Part shown: positions 12,820 through 25,621 of the stretch, piece by piece
Layout of the letters: each line of letters begins with the position of its first letter
How positions within the stretch are numbered: position 1 is the first letter of the stretch
Origin: Bactericera cockerelli
Lineage: Eukaryota; Arthropoda; Insecta; Hemiptera; Triozidae
DNA: 64,000 bases
Assembly: GCA_024516035.1 (NCBI GenBank)
Contig: CM044967.1
Location: 19,380,810-19,444,809, forward strand
Reading direction: 5' to 3'
Position numbers and translations under genes: made by a program
Notes under the pieces: generated by a model
Seen by the model: the letters and a program-made list of their open reading frames with translations, nothing else
The model's database searches: none
What the model was told of the DNA's origin: nothing

Positions 12820-15800
12820 GATCACAAAGAACAATGAAAGACCACACTGTAATATCTACATCATGTGACCATGCTGTAATATCATGCCCATCATCAGCCA
12901 AAATAATCATTAAGAGTCACATAGATACTTCAACTAATACTGTGGTAGAACAGGCACAGCCAAACTCTAATGTGAAGCTAAACAATGGAAGCAACACACC
13001 TCTAATTGGAAGTCCAAGTGATTTAAATATTCCTGTTATATCAAATCAAACTGCTGATACTCAAGTTGAATCCAATATTGAACAAATTAAAAGTATCAAT
13101 GAAGACTTTGTTCATGATAGAGATTCTGAAGAACTAAAGGAGGTTGATTGTATAAAAGAAGAATTAGAAGAAAAAAGAAACATTGACTCTTGTATAAATG
13201 AACATGAAGTCGACAAAGAAAAAAACCCACCTCTTGTATAGATGAAGATAAATTTGACAAAGAAAATACACTAGACTCTTGTATAAAAGAAGAATTGATT
13301 GAAGAAAAATCCCCTGACTCTATAAATGAAGAACCTAGTTGCACATTGAAAAATGATAATGAGCTACAATCAACACCTCTGAAAGCACTGACTGATACAG
13401 AAAGTGGTACAATCTTGCCAATGACGTGTGGTGAACATCTAGCCAGTTTGGCAGATGAAGCTAAGGAACTTAAAGAATTACCAGCAAATAACAAGGATGA
13501 TAGAAGTAATGTGCAGAACATGGTACCAGAAGTGGACTGTGAGAACAAGAAAGAGAGCAGTACAAACCTTCTGAACAGAAAAAATCTCATCACATTCCTG
13601 AAAGTAAACACAAGAGAACCCATGATCATTCAAGAAAGTCAAGTCATGGAGACTCAGGAATTCCCCACAAAAAAGAACGACATGAGTCAAGTAGTAGCAC
13701 AGATCATAAGAAAAAGTCTAGTCACCATCATTCATCATCCAGGTATTTTGATTTTCTTGATTATTTTATTTAATTAGTTCAACTTTTCTTACACTAATCA
13801 GAACTTACTATTTTTTTCTTTCCAACTCTGAAAAAAGTGGTGTACAAGATTATAAATATAATATAAATTCTACTTACTGTTAAAGACTAGTTAGTGGTGA
13901 CAACATCTCTTTGGCAACATTTAAGTAGTTATACTGGGTGTCCCATTTTTAAAAAGACATTCAAATATCTCAAAGAACCAATGAAGATGAAAAATTGATA
14001 ATTGGTGGTTTCCCTAATTTTTGGGGGACTTACAATGACCATCATAAATCCGGGAAGGTTGTACAACAAAGTATTTCAAAGTCAACTTTGAAAATTAAAA
14101 AAGATAACCTGTTCAAAAAAGATATAGATAATTTTAGCTCTAGCTAATAATAATAAGATTTAAGCTCTAACTTAAATCATTCAAGAGTTATTCATAGCTT
14201 GTAACAGGTGGTGTACAGAAGAGGATTTGTTATAATGGGATTTTTTCCCTTGTATAAAATTAACCCTAAAGATCATTGCCATGTCCTATTTTGTACTCAT
14301 TCAGGTCCCGTCATTCCAGTCACCATTCCTCTACAAGCAGTAATAGATCTCGTCCTCCCTCAACACCTTACTGTGCCACTTGCATCAAGGAACGCCTCAC
14401 AATTGCTGGCCTTACAATTCAGTGTCACCGTTCAGGCTGTAGCCACACAGTTGGGGTAGAGTGCCCCGGACTCAAAACAAAACAAACTCTAGCTACCCCT
14501 GCCTGTGCTCACACTGGAGTAGAGTATCTCAAGTATGGACATATGATGAGATGTGAGATATATCCTAATGGGGGTGCCACAGTGATTCATTTGGAGCAAG
14601 AACAAATACAACATCTATCAAAGAGAGAGATGGATGAACTTGTGGATGAATACTTCAGAGTATGTATTGTTAAATTTTACAATTTGATCCCATTTACCAT
14701 ATGATAAGACCATGGAATAATAATAATATAAATTTAAAAATTGTATTATGTATTAATACCTTGATTAATTCAAGTCCCCTAGGAAATATTAACAAACAGC
14801 TAGATTATAATATTTAAAAATACTATTCTTGTTCACATATAAATTGTGTTCATACAACTTTTGGAAACCTGTTGCTGTGTCTAAATTTTTTGTGTATTGA
14901 AATAAAACCATGATTTACATAATGCCAACCATATATCTTTCACCCTCAGGTTGTTTTCAAGGAGGATGAAAACGGGCATGCCTTTAATGTAATGGGAATT
15001 GTTCACAATGCTGCTTCCTACCTACCTGATCTCCTTGACTATATGGCCGAGCACTATCCCAACCTCACTGTAAAAAATGCTGTACTAGGCAAAAGCTCTG
15101 ATATAGAGACTACAACATTTGGTGAATACCGAGAACAAGTAAGTACTGTAGTAGACAAATAATTTTCAACATCTTTCCTGTATTTCCATTTGGAGTTGTA
15201 AAAATGGCATTCCTTTTGGGATTTTGTATTTTAGTTAAACAGTAAAAGAATAAAATGACCAAACAACAAGATTAAAAATAGCTGTATACAGTAAACAGAG
15301 CTAAAACACCCTGTATACAGGGTGTTTTAGCTCTATAGTGAACTGGCCATATGTTATGTATAGACATCTTAAAATTATTATGGCTGATGCACCCTAGCAT
15401 TAAACTAGGAAGTATTTGTGTATACAGGCTGTAACTCAATTAGATGTCTACTCAAAAGGAGTTTGTAGGGCAGGTATGGATTACAAAAAATCCAAATTAA
15501 CTAATATTTAATCACAAAGCATTTCGGAGATAACCACCGTTTTTTGGACCAAAACGACCTTCTCTCACGTGTTTGGTCATAACTCCAGAAGTTCAGATAT
15601 ATGATTGGAAATATTAAATTGAAAATCTCCTCTATCAGCCATCAAAATTTGGATATTTCCAAATCAAAATATCCAATCTCTTGTTCATTGCTTTTCAAAA
15701 ATAAATTTCAAAACCATAAAATCAATGTTTGCTTTACTTTTTGAACTAATTACAGAGGAAATCACTGTTTCGGTTGTTTACATTGATTGGAAAATGAGCA

Positions 15801-18800
15801 TATCTTCTCCTTATCAAAAGGCGAAATCCAAAATTACCTCAGGAAAAGAAAGTTTGTTTTACCCTTATTGCTTGTGATTTGTTACCATTGAGCTGAAACA
15901 CCCGGTATTTGCAGAAAAGATGGGAGCACATAACACTCTGCTATGACCGGGCTCATAGTTGTCGAGATGTTATCAGAAAAGTCCTTTAATTATGCCTTAT
16001 TTTAAATCCTTATAACCCACTTTTCTCTTTACCTCCAAGATAAATGTGTTTTTCCTCTCTTTGTTGCAGAGAAACTCGATCATACCAACTCGTACTTTCC
16101 AAAACTCCCAAGAACACTACCTCCTTTGCCAAATCCTCCTACATCTCGTCCATTGATCTGAGGAACAAAGTGCCTTATTCTATTCTTACATCGCCCTCTT
16201 CCTTCTCTTTTGAGCAGTCTTTGTTTGATGCTATCAGTAAAGTATTGTTGTTTTCTTCATCTTTATTATTCCTTTTCCTTCTGTAATAATCCTAACACTA
16301 ACAATTGACTATGGTAAATGACTGCGTGTATTTGTGTGTTATGGTATAATAAATGGTGACCCAATGAATTTACATGTCATTCAAATGAACAGGTTTCTTG
16401 AAATTCTGTCAAAGTGGCATTTATATAGGGTGAACATTAAGTCTCATCTCACCCTTAGTTTGAGAACCACTGAAGATATCAATAAACGGTAAAATTTGGG
16501 TAGCCTCATTTTTTAAGGTATTAATTTTTTTTTTTTAATATATTCATACAATTTATTCATTATTAAAATCGGGTATACGGTTCACAAGATAAAAACGTGT
16601 AAGTAAAAAAAGTTAGAGTTCGTACTCACGATCTTTTTCTCCAAGATTTTGCCAGCATCGTCGTGTTTTTATCTTTAAATTTTTTCGATTTTTATTTGTT
16701 TTACTGCGAGTTGCGTATAATTAAAAGTTCTTTGGAGATCTAATATAATTTCATTACTAGTTATGTACAATTATATTCGGTTTTTTTCCTGGTCTGTTTG
16801 CAAATTTAGAACGCCCACATATTTTTTTACTACAAAAAAAAAATATTCTGCTCCTTTTGGATTTACTGTCTGTTTGTGCCTTTTTCATAATTTTAAAATC
16901 GTTTTTTTTTATTCTGTTGAAGTATAAACAAGTTTATTCTTTTCCTTACTTCAACATGGCCTAGCTGTAGCATGCTCGGCTTGCACTCCAGGTGGGTCAC
17001 CTGGAGTAGTCACATTCCTGCGGGGTCGGTTTCGGCTCTGTACTTAGGATGTCGGGGCCTACCCTAGCCTCGTGAGGACAATCAAGGTAGTTGTAGAGTG
17101 ATTGATATTAAAATATAATGGTTAGATGGAGATATTAGCATTGTTCTCGTAATGTCGATGCTACTCACTTAAAATTGTGAAATAACTAGCTCTATCCATT
17201 CCTTACTTTAATATTGTTGCTCATTCTTATTATATTTCAGGTTGTTAGAACTTTCTCAAGTGGTACCTTCAGGTATGGGCCCTTAAACTCAGTGAGTGTG
17301 GTGGGAACTGCTAATGAAGAAGTGGGAGGCTATTTTCCCGACTTCCTTGACCGCTTAGAATTGAACCCGTTCCTTCAAAAGGTAAATGCAATCAACAACA
17401 ACAACTAAACATAAATATTTAATTTACTATCTGTCATGAAATACGAGGTTTGGCTATTAAATTCGTAGACTCTTCCCATAAAACGATGTGTGTTAAACTT
17501 ACCCAACTTTAGTAGTTATCCCCTTCAATGTACTCCCCTCCTCTATCCCTACAACGTTCTAAGCAAATTTTCCACTGATCGACACAGTGGTGGAGGTCAT
17601 TTTGTGTGAGGCCTTTCATGACTTCTGCCGGTTTTTTCTTAACGGCATCTACGCTGTCAAATCTGGTACCTTTCAGGGCAGATTTGATTTTTGGTAATAA
17701 GTAAAAGTCGCACGAGGCCAGGTCGGGTAAGTAAGGAGGGTGTTCCAACACTGGGATGTTGTACTTGGCCAGGAACGTCTTCACGGAGAAGGCACTGTGG
17801 GCTGGCGCATGGCACCATTTTTGCGCAAACTTTTGTCATGTTGAAATTTTCGTACAAAATTTGTCTCACACATTCTTTATTAATTTTAAGTGTATCAGCC
17901 ATTAGTCTAAGAGTTAATCTACGGTCAGAACGAATCATAACATCAATTTTTTCAATGTTTTCGTCAGTTTTTGAGCTTTGGGGGCGACCAGGACGTGGAT
18001 CGTCCTCAACATCTTCCTGGCCATCTTGAAACCGTTTAAACCACTTATAAAGCGTTGATCTTTTCAAACAAGACTCCTGGTACACTGTCTTTAACAAAAA
18101 AAATGTTTCACCAGCATGTTTTACGTAAAATTCAAAAATCACTCGTTGCTCAACGTTTGTATCAATCATAATTCCGGCAAAATTAAAAAAGGTGTCTTGC
18201 GCGTCGGGCTGTCACAACAGAACTAATTACAGTACAGACATGTGACAGCTATCAATGAAAACACAAGACTTGAAGCTGTCTAAATATGTTTATCATATCT
18301 TCCTAGCATGGACAGCTTTTGCGTAGCGGCTCGCGTCTACGAACTTAATAGCCAAACCTCGTATAGTTTTTTACAACACTACTAATTTTATTTTCTATCT
18401 TGGTTTTTCTGGCTAAGTAACAACACAACACTCAGTACACAAAACTCTCAGTACCATATTCTGCTTGCAGTTAGAAAACACAAAAAAAATGTATTTTTTT
18501 AACTTATTTATCTGATCATAAAATAATATGGTGTTTCTTCTTTTACAGACTATGCCGTGGGGACCCCTATCAGCTGCTAAAATGAAGACTCCAATGGAAT
18601 CAAATGATGGTCCAATTCTTTGGATTCGACCTGGAGAACAAATGGTTCCCACTGCAGAAATGACAAAATCAAGTACAACCAAACGACGAAGGTATGAGTT
18701 CATCTAGAATGAGGGGTCTTCTCTGAAGTTGTCCATACTTGAATGTAACTTTAAGACAGATTATTGTTTATTTTTTTGCTGTGAGCTCGTCCATCCATTA

Positions 18801-21800
18801 AGTTGCAAATGATAGATGGTTATGGACACAATACTTCCTCGTTATTAGTTCACATTGTTTACTCTTGGCAATTTTGAGATTTTATACTATATCACTTCAA
18901 ATTTGTTTTATATGGTGGAATACTATTTTTTCTAGTCTAGAATTCTAGATCCTACAGAAAAAAATCTGTCAAAAGATAATAAGTACGTACGAGTATTAAT
19001 GCTGATCTCTGGAAAAAGGACAATCTCGAAAGTAAAATTTCCTTTGTCAACCATCTTGGATATCATCAGATTTCAAAAATTTAAAACTAGTGTTTTACTT
19101 GCTGTCTTACTGAAAAAAAAACTCCGAAACGACATGTTTCTTTCCTATCGTACGTTTGTAAATGGTCATTATTTCATTAATAATTCATTTAGAGAAAAAC
19201 TCTTGAACTTTACTATATTTTTGAAAATAATTTTACAACATGGAAATAAACTCGTTAGAAACAACAAAATCTGATTTGAATTGTTTTTTCTGCAGACCAC
19301 TTATCAACGAGCTAAACAACTTACAGCTGCTGCCTCGTATTACTGAGGCAAGGGAGTATATGTTTGAAGATAGAACACGGGCACATGCAGATCATGTTGG
19401 TCAAGCCGCAGAAAGAATTACCACAGCAGCTGTGGGTAAGTGATGATACTTTCGGACGCTTTTAAAATTTGTAAATACTCTTTCAAAAATGATGAAACAC
19501 TTACCTACTTTTATATAGGATTGCTTAAAATTAGTGTACACTTACTATTTTTAATTTTATCTTTCACTCTCCCCCTCACCCTCACGCCTGTGAAAAATAA
19601 CAACTTCGACAAAATTTTACTTGCATCAACGTAGGTACTCAATATTTTTGGAATTATGAACAAAAAATCAATTTCCTTGTTTCCAGGTGTTCTCAAGTCG
19701 ATTCACGCTGGTCACGATCCGTCTGTGAATAGGGTGACTAAAGATGTAGTGGCCTTCTTTGCAGGAGACTTCACTGACCTTGTTTACAAACTTCATATTG
19801 ATCTGCATGAACCACCAGCTTCACAGGTAAGATCACGAGCATTTAGTTTTAAAGCTGTTAAGTGCCTCTTACTAGGTTTATCCATCTTAATTCCTAAAGC
19901 ATTCACTATTCCCAGAGTACAAAATGTAAGGAACCTCGACCCTTGGGATAAACATGGTTTTGTCTAACTTTTTATGTAAGGAACTGTAAATTAGGCTTTT
20001 ATAATAATAATTAATTTTGTACATAAATTTTCATGATTGCACGTCACATAAAACTACTTATCAGTAGATAGTAGATATAATAAGGTCTGAGTGGGAGAAA
20101 TAAACAGGGAGAAGACTGGTGTCTTGCTAAAGGACTATAAACAAAGAACTAACTGTTAAGCCAACCTTTACAAGCCAGGCTAGTATGAAGTTACCTAAGG
20201 GTTTAATGGCTGAAAAAGAAAAAGTCCAAGTTCTCACGATGTTTGATCGCACATATAAACATGTTGTTCAGGACGAGCCAACTTTGAAATAAAGTTGGCT
20301 GGAAACCATAATAGACCCTTTTTAATGACAGAACTCTAATTTCAGTGTGTGCAATGGATTGAGGATGCCAAATTAAATCAGCTCCGTCGAGAAGGTTACC
20401 GATATGCACGAATTCAACTTCGAGATAATGATATTTACTTTCTTCCGCGAAACGTCATCCATCAGTTTCGAACTGTATCTGCTGTTACAAGTGTGGGTGA
20501 GTAAAAACCAGTATGACTTTAACTTCAAATAACTGCTCTTCTAACTATTCACTGTTTCATCAATGTTCCTGGTATTAATAACAGCCACTTAGCTTTTGGG
20601 GCCTGTTGCTGAAAATTTGACCATAACATTGTTGATCCACCATGGCTTTAATTATACAGGGTTCGCCTAAAAAAGGAGCACTCAAAATATCTAAAGAACG
20701 GTTTTTTAAGCTTTTTTTACACTATTAGCTTACCAGGGGAGGTGTCAAGATGTCAACTTAAAAAAATATATCCTTTTTTAAGGATCATTTGTGCAAAGGG
20801 AACATGTAAACCACAAAAAAAGGATAATTTTAACTTTTTTTAATTTTGACGACCTCTTGTCACCTCCCCTTGTAAAGCTAATGGTTTAAAAAAGGGTTTG
20901 AAAATTGAATTCTTTCAAATGACAATAGATGTGTTTTAACTATTGTACAAAAATACAGTTAATTTTTTTATAAGGAAATGCTAAACCCTCTGAAATACAA
21001 TGTACAATATCTCCGGCCCTGTTTTATTTAAAAAAACTCAAACTTGTCTTAAAATACTTTTAATGACAAATACTTTCAAAAATGTATGACAAATAAGGTA
21101 GTTCCTTTTAAGATTAATGATAATCAATAATAAAAAAAAATCAAAACCCAGTTAAAAACATTTCCCCCTTGATATAATTGAACACGTGTTTCAGCGTTTC
21201 TCAAAATTTAAATCTGTTCTCTAGATATTTCGAGTGGCTCCTTTTTTTAAGGGACCCTGTAAGTTCTGGAAGAAAGAGGCTTTAAAGTTTTCTAATTTTC
21301 AATACTTCCTTCCTCGGGAAACACTAAAGCGCCTACAAGTCATTGTCAGTTACTTTGTTTCCTAAGTAGACTTGAAAACCTGAAAATTATTGGTAATTTT
21401 GAATTAAAAGTGATTTCTTTGTTATTTCATTTTAAGATAAAATATGCTTCTACTAATTATGCAATTGTTATTTTTCAGCTTGGCATGTTCGTCTCAAGCA
21501 ATACTACACAAACCCAGATGAATACATTCACACTCGCACTGTATCTCAACTCAGCTCTCGTCATGTGTATAGAGAGAAGAACAAACTAGATCTCCTAAGT
21601 GGCACTTCAGCCAAAGGAAATGGTACCCCGAGCAAACACGATGGCACCCCAACCAAAGTTAATTTCACTCCTAGCAAAGTAAATGGTAATATTCACAAGA
21701 GTGATCATAAAGGTGGCACAGACAGCGCAAAGGAGAAGCTCAGCCATTCTGCAATCAAACGGAAACATAGTGAATCTGACAGTGAAAGTACAAAGAAAAC

Positions 21801-22528
21801 GAAAAGAAATGATCTGTAAAAAGTGACAGCAAAGGTCAAGAGAAAAACAAATCAAATTCGAGCAGTCTTCAGGATCACAAGGACAAAGATAAGTATAAAA
21901 AATATAGAGATAGATCAAAAGAAAGAGAGAAGAGTAAGTCACATTCAGATAGCAGTAAGAAAAAAGAGCACACAACTGAGAAAGATCGATACAAAGAAAA
22001 AGAGAAAAAGAAAACAAAAGAAAAGTCTTCCAGTCATCACAGTAGTTCCAGCTCACACCATTCTGATAAAATTAAACAAAATACACCAAGTACAACAGTA
22101 ACAAAAGAACACCTCACAAAGACAAAAAAGTTTCTCTCAAAGAAAATCATAGTAAAGAAACTTGTACTAAAGATAATGATATTGACTTTCACCAAAAAAC
22201 GGAGTGTAATTTGCCAACTGAAAGGATCTCTAAAAAAGAAACCCCTCTGGAAGAAAACAATGGTTCTCTTAAAAACTCATCTGCAAATACATCTGAAAAA
22301 AAATCCAATAATGATACAAAAAATCACTCAGAAAAAAAACAGTCGAGTGTGAAAGAAAACAAAGAGAAACAGGATTCAAGGAAATTGTTAAATGTATCTA
22401 AGAGTTTGTTCCAGTCTCCAGCAAAAGAAAAGGAAGAAATAAAAACACCAAGTAAAACAGAAAAGTTGCAATCCACACCAATCAACATCCTTGATCAAAT
22501 CATGGCAGACATGGACAAAAAGAAATGA
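12820..22528 (+). CDS. RSBN1: Round spermatid basic protein 1-like (Rosbin, RSBN1/DPY-21 family) histone H4K20me2 demethylase
   Basis: Exons: 12820-13742, 14305-14659, 14950-15138, 17241-17381, 18549-18691, 19296-19435, 19687-19826, 20346-20496 and 21479-22528 (stop TGA 22526-22528), all GT-AG with matching phases. The core strongly resembles RSBN1: a cysteine/histidine-rich block opening [11 protein letters not shown], then [89 protein letters not shown] and [10 protein letters not shown]. Members of this family are JmjC-type Fe(II)/2-oxoglutarate demethylases acting on H4K20me2 in the nucleus. H-A-D in RAHADH and the later H in VIHQF are the likely metal ligands (inference). The N-terminus is acidic then His/Ser-rich, and the C-terminal tail is Lys/Ser-rich and disordered. 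Both tails contain one-base frame breaks (near 13225, 13540-13570, 21815 and 22105); the core has none. The first ATG in the exon is 12834, but upstream modules may supply the real start. Confidence 0.88.
15297..15334. repeat. 38-bp perfect palindrome, two fused element ends
   Basis: agagctaaaacaccctgta is followed immediately by its exact reverse complement. The half-site tacagggtgttttagctc looks like the terminus of the TACAGGGTG-type elements seen elsewhere, so this is probably a head-to-head junction or a residue of an element that lost its interior. It lies in RSBN1 intron 3. Confidence 0.75.
15424..15907. mobile_element. Possible short TIR element in RSBN1 intron 3
   Basis: The left edge tacaggctgtaactcaat and the reverse complement of the right edge (taccgggtgtttcagctcaat) align imperfectly. 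The interior has no coding capacity. It is a candidate only; the ends are diverged. Confidence 0.35.
16954..17105 (+). repeat. tRNA-derived SINE, family A copy 1
   Basis: The body matches the reverse complement of 28608-28790: ctctgtactt, then a gatgtcgggg-like block, then cctcgtgagga. The tRNA-like head (from acatggcctagctgtag) is strongly diverged. It lies in RSBN1 intron 3. Confidence 0.6.
17442..18363 (-). mobile_element. Internally deleted mariner element in RSBN1 intron 4
   Basis: The terminal inverted repeats are cgaggtttggctattaa at the left and ttaatagccaaacctcg at the right, flanked by TA on both sides (17442-17443, 18362-18363), the Tc1/mariner target. At 922 bp it is about 400 bp shorter than a full mariner. 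It accounts for most of the intron between exons 4 and 5. Confidence 0.9.
17509..18169 (-). pseudogene. Mariner transposase remnant, catalytic middle deleted
   Basis: On the minus strand the N-terminal part is readable from 18169: a helix-turn-helix region with [17 protein letters not shown] and [14 protein letters not shown], through to VCAKMV. It then jumps, out of frame, to APAHSAF-like and [19 protein letters not shown] sequence, ending [10 protein letters not shown]. About 130 residues are missing, including the first catalytic Asp (usual DETW motif) and the HDN that holds the second; the third (LASCDF) remains. It cannot encode an active transposase and could only move in trans. Confidence 0.85.
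20088..20302 (+). repeat. SINE-like dispersed repeat, family L copy 1
   Basis: It shares an ordered set of blocks with 37698-37862: agggagaaga near the 5' side, ccaagttctcac in the middle, and gacgagccaac followed by aagttggctgg at the 3' side. The 3' end forms a small stem (gccaacttt/aaagttggc). It lies in RSBN1 intron 7. No RNA polymerase III box was found with confidence. Confidence 0.5.
20655..21261. mobile_element. Long-TIR element, TACAGGGTCCGCC family, copy 2
   Basis: The ends tacagggttcgcc and aagggaccctgta are inverted, and the arms carry the same internal blocks as 2753-3907: aatatctaaagaacgg, then agcttaccaggggaggtgtc met in inverse as acctccccttgtaaagct. At 607 bp it is shorter and more diverged than the first copy. 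It sits in RSBN1 intron 8. Confidence 0.7.
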
Positions 22529-23100
22529 TAGTGATATTCATTAGTTTTATTTTAATTTTTCATTATGTAGGGCTGTTTTAATCTTCGAAATATTTTAATT
22601 ATGTGATAAAACATTTTATTTTGACTTAGTTGGATTAGTAATGGTTAAACAACGATGTTCCATCACTAAGATTCCGTTTTAACTTTATCATTTATCTTTT
22701 TATCAGAAAAAAACCTTGAAAATGGAAGGGTTCATTGATCATATCAATGAATCTCTTAATTTCAATAATATCTAGATACTTTAAACTACATGGCAGTTGT
22801 TTCTTGTGTTTTACTTTAGGCTATTTTAATCTAAAGTAGTAACTTCTCTATTGTTGAACTAAACTTCATTATATCATGCAAAGTTTAATTTCAGATTAAA
22901 CACTTTCTTGAAGGGGAAAAAAAAATGTTCATTAAATTAAAAAAGGTAAAACAAAAATATTCCATCACCAAGGTTCTACTTTTATTTGATTATTCTTTTT
23001 CTATGAAAATCTTGTATATCGGGACTTCATTGAGTACATCAATGCATATCATCTCGATTTCAATAAATACTTCAAAACTAAATAAAAGTTGTTGTATGTA
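22529..23100 (+). other. Probable RSBN1 3'UTR with polyadenylation signals
   Basis: AT-rich sequence after the RSBN1 stop with no further reading frame. AATAAA occurs at 23062-23067 and again at 23081-23086, reasonable polyadenylation signals. Which one is used, or whether the transcript runs further, cannot be seen. Confidence 0.45.
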
Positions 23101-23638
23101 TTTGTTGAGGTTCCTAACACTGAAATGACAGGTTCCACCGGATTTTCTCAAAAGCTAATTGGTCTAAGTGTGACATGCTGTTCTGACAGTTGAAGAGAAT
23201 GAATGCTGTGGGGAGAGCTATGATTGATTTTACAGTGTCAAGTCCAGCAATGTGTTATTTCGTCAAAGATCATATTATTAAAATCTTAGCTAGAAATGGT
23301 TGCTCTTATTTTTTTGTGTTTATTAAAATTTAGTTCAATTCTCAACTTCTAATACTTTTTTGCCATTTTTTCTACTACCTTTAACTTTTCTGAAAATATG
23401 TAGTAGTTAGTGTTTAACATGTTCTTGAAATGTCTACACTAAAAAGAGAAAAGCTAATTTAGTTTTATGTTATACGATAATTATACATGTACAAAGCTGT
23501 TGTAAACACTGTTTATCTTTTGTACAGGATTATATTTTAATTTTGTGAACTTCCTGCCTGTAACATGTATAGTTTATAGCAATTTATATTTTTCATGTCA
23601 TTGCAATGATCTAATTATTCATGATGGAAGAAGATTTA

Positions 23639-23785
23639 GGGCAGAAATTAATAGGCATTTTGAATTATTCTTAGAATGTGTTTCTCATTAAAAATGTGTG
23701 TTGATTTCACAGGAAAAGTTAATTATCCTGTTGATCTCGGTCTTCAGAATTAATATTGTTAATTTATTGTCTATTATTTCTGTCC
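23639..23785. mobile_element. Small MITE with GGGCGGAATTAATAGAC ends, diverged copy
   Basis: The left end gggcagaaattaataggc and right end tgtctattatttctgtcc are inverted and match the 7100-7228 element. It is 147 bp and older than the first copy, as both ends carry substitutions. Confidence 0.55.
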
Positions 23786-25621
23786 TGAACTTTCAATTAA
23801 AGTATAAATCATGTTATTTACTTATAAGGTGAGACATATATTTTTTTTTTAATTTTGATTCAATATGTCAGAAAAATTAGTTTTAAACTGATTGCTTAGA
23901 GGCTGACATTAAGTAGTCCCGGGAGCTCATATTAAAATTTGATGGTCATTTTACCATGTTTCAATGTTTAACTTGATTTACATGACACGTCTTGTAAATT
24001 CTGAAGAAAAAATATACGATTTAAACTTTCTCATCAATTTCTGTAAATCTCTTTCTTTTTTTCTTCCATTTTTTCATTATAGCTGATGATGTTGGTCTTT
24101 GGAATAAAAAATGTTTGGTCTGTGCAGTAAAGCCTGTAAAGTATGAATCTACTGTTGAAGTGTTCTGTCAATTTTTGTAATGAAAAAATTACTTTTTCAA
24201 GGACACATTACCAGAAAATCAGATTATTTTGGAATTTGCTATTTTTTGATTATTTTAGAATATTTGGGTGATTTTGGACAGATTATAATGTTGGGCTCTA
24301 ATTATTACATATCTCGATGAGACAACTCTATTACATATCTCTACTAGCCGCGTTCATCGAGGCATGGCCGTGCTGGTGAAAGATAAATATTTGGTAATTT
24401 TGTCTGTATTGATAGTTAATTCGATACACTACTTTTTCTCACTTCATAACAATGACCATAAAATACACAAATATGTATGACGATTATGTAAACAATTCTG
24501 TGTTGCAACACGAAATGTTGGATTGAAGAACACAAAGTAGGTAATATGGTACAAACATTTCTAAGAATAAACATCCTCTTTATCAATTGAGGCCCTTTTT
24601 CGTTGTCTTAAAGTGCAAACAATGTAAAATGGTCAAAGAAATCGATCCTTCTTTTGTTCTATAGCACGTGGGGACGAAGAAATATTTGTTGAAGGTAAAA
24701 TGCAGAAAGGATCAGTTCTAGGATTTCTCATCCCAGAAATCTATTGGGACGGCCAGATTGGAGCATGAAAAAGCTCAACTTTTAAAAAAAGACATTTTGA
24801 AAATAACAATAGCTCCTTATACAATGTCATTAGGAACGATACTAAATTTCAGCTCAATCGGACTTGTACTTTGAGAGAAATGCTTAGATATGTAAAAAAG
24901 CTCAACTTTTGGAAAATTGACGAATTACGCCATAACGCTAATGAGCCTGTCATTGGTAACCATGCAAAATTTCAGCTCATTCCGACTGGTGGTTCTCGAA
25001 TTTTACGCGACTAAACATACACTCACACACCAGCGAATCATTTTATAATATAAGATGAGTCAGCTCTATATAAGATAAATTTCCAGGTACAATTGACCTC
25101 ATTATAAAAGAGAAAAAATCCGGTCCCTTGAGTTCTCTGATATCCAGGTTTAACTGTATTTATAAAAAATGTTTTAGATGTGTGTGTAATTTAGAAGTTA
25201 AAAGTGAAAATTTAGTCTGATTTGCTTGAACATACAAACTAGGTAGGTACCAAATTAATATGTTTGGTCTTGATAGATTTGATAAATGGAGTTTTCTCAA
25301 GCAAGTGACGAATCTCATGCTAGTCACTAATAGTCATGATTTATATGTTTATCATTAATTTAAAATGATAACCACTGTTTCATGTCAAAGGAAAAGTCTA
25401 GCGCACTATTTCGCGGCTATCAAGGAGTTAAGAATAATAATAATGGAGGGAGTGGATTACATGGTTGCCGTCTGTGCTTTCTCTGGGCAGAACCATGTTC
25501 CTCAGTAATGGAGAACTTGTAATGGCTCTAACCTGTCACATAACAGCAAACTATACCAACTATGTTATAGCAAACATACCAACATTACCTTCAAAAGCAT
25601 GCACAACAAAGAAGTAGAATC

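Noticed and set aside
13096..13629. 177-codon minus-strand ORF
   Set aside because: A Phe/Ser/Leu-rich shadow of the acidic RSBN1 exon on the other strand.
21607..22056. 149-codon minus-strand ORF
   Set aside because: A shadow of the Lys/Ser-rich RSBN1 tail; composition explains the open frame.
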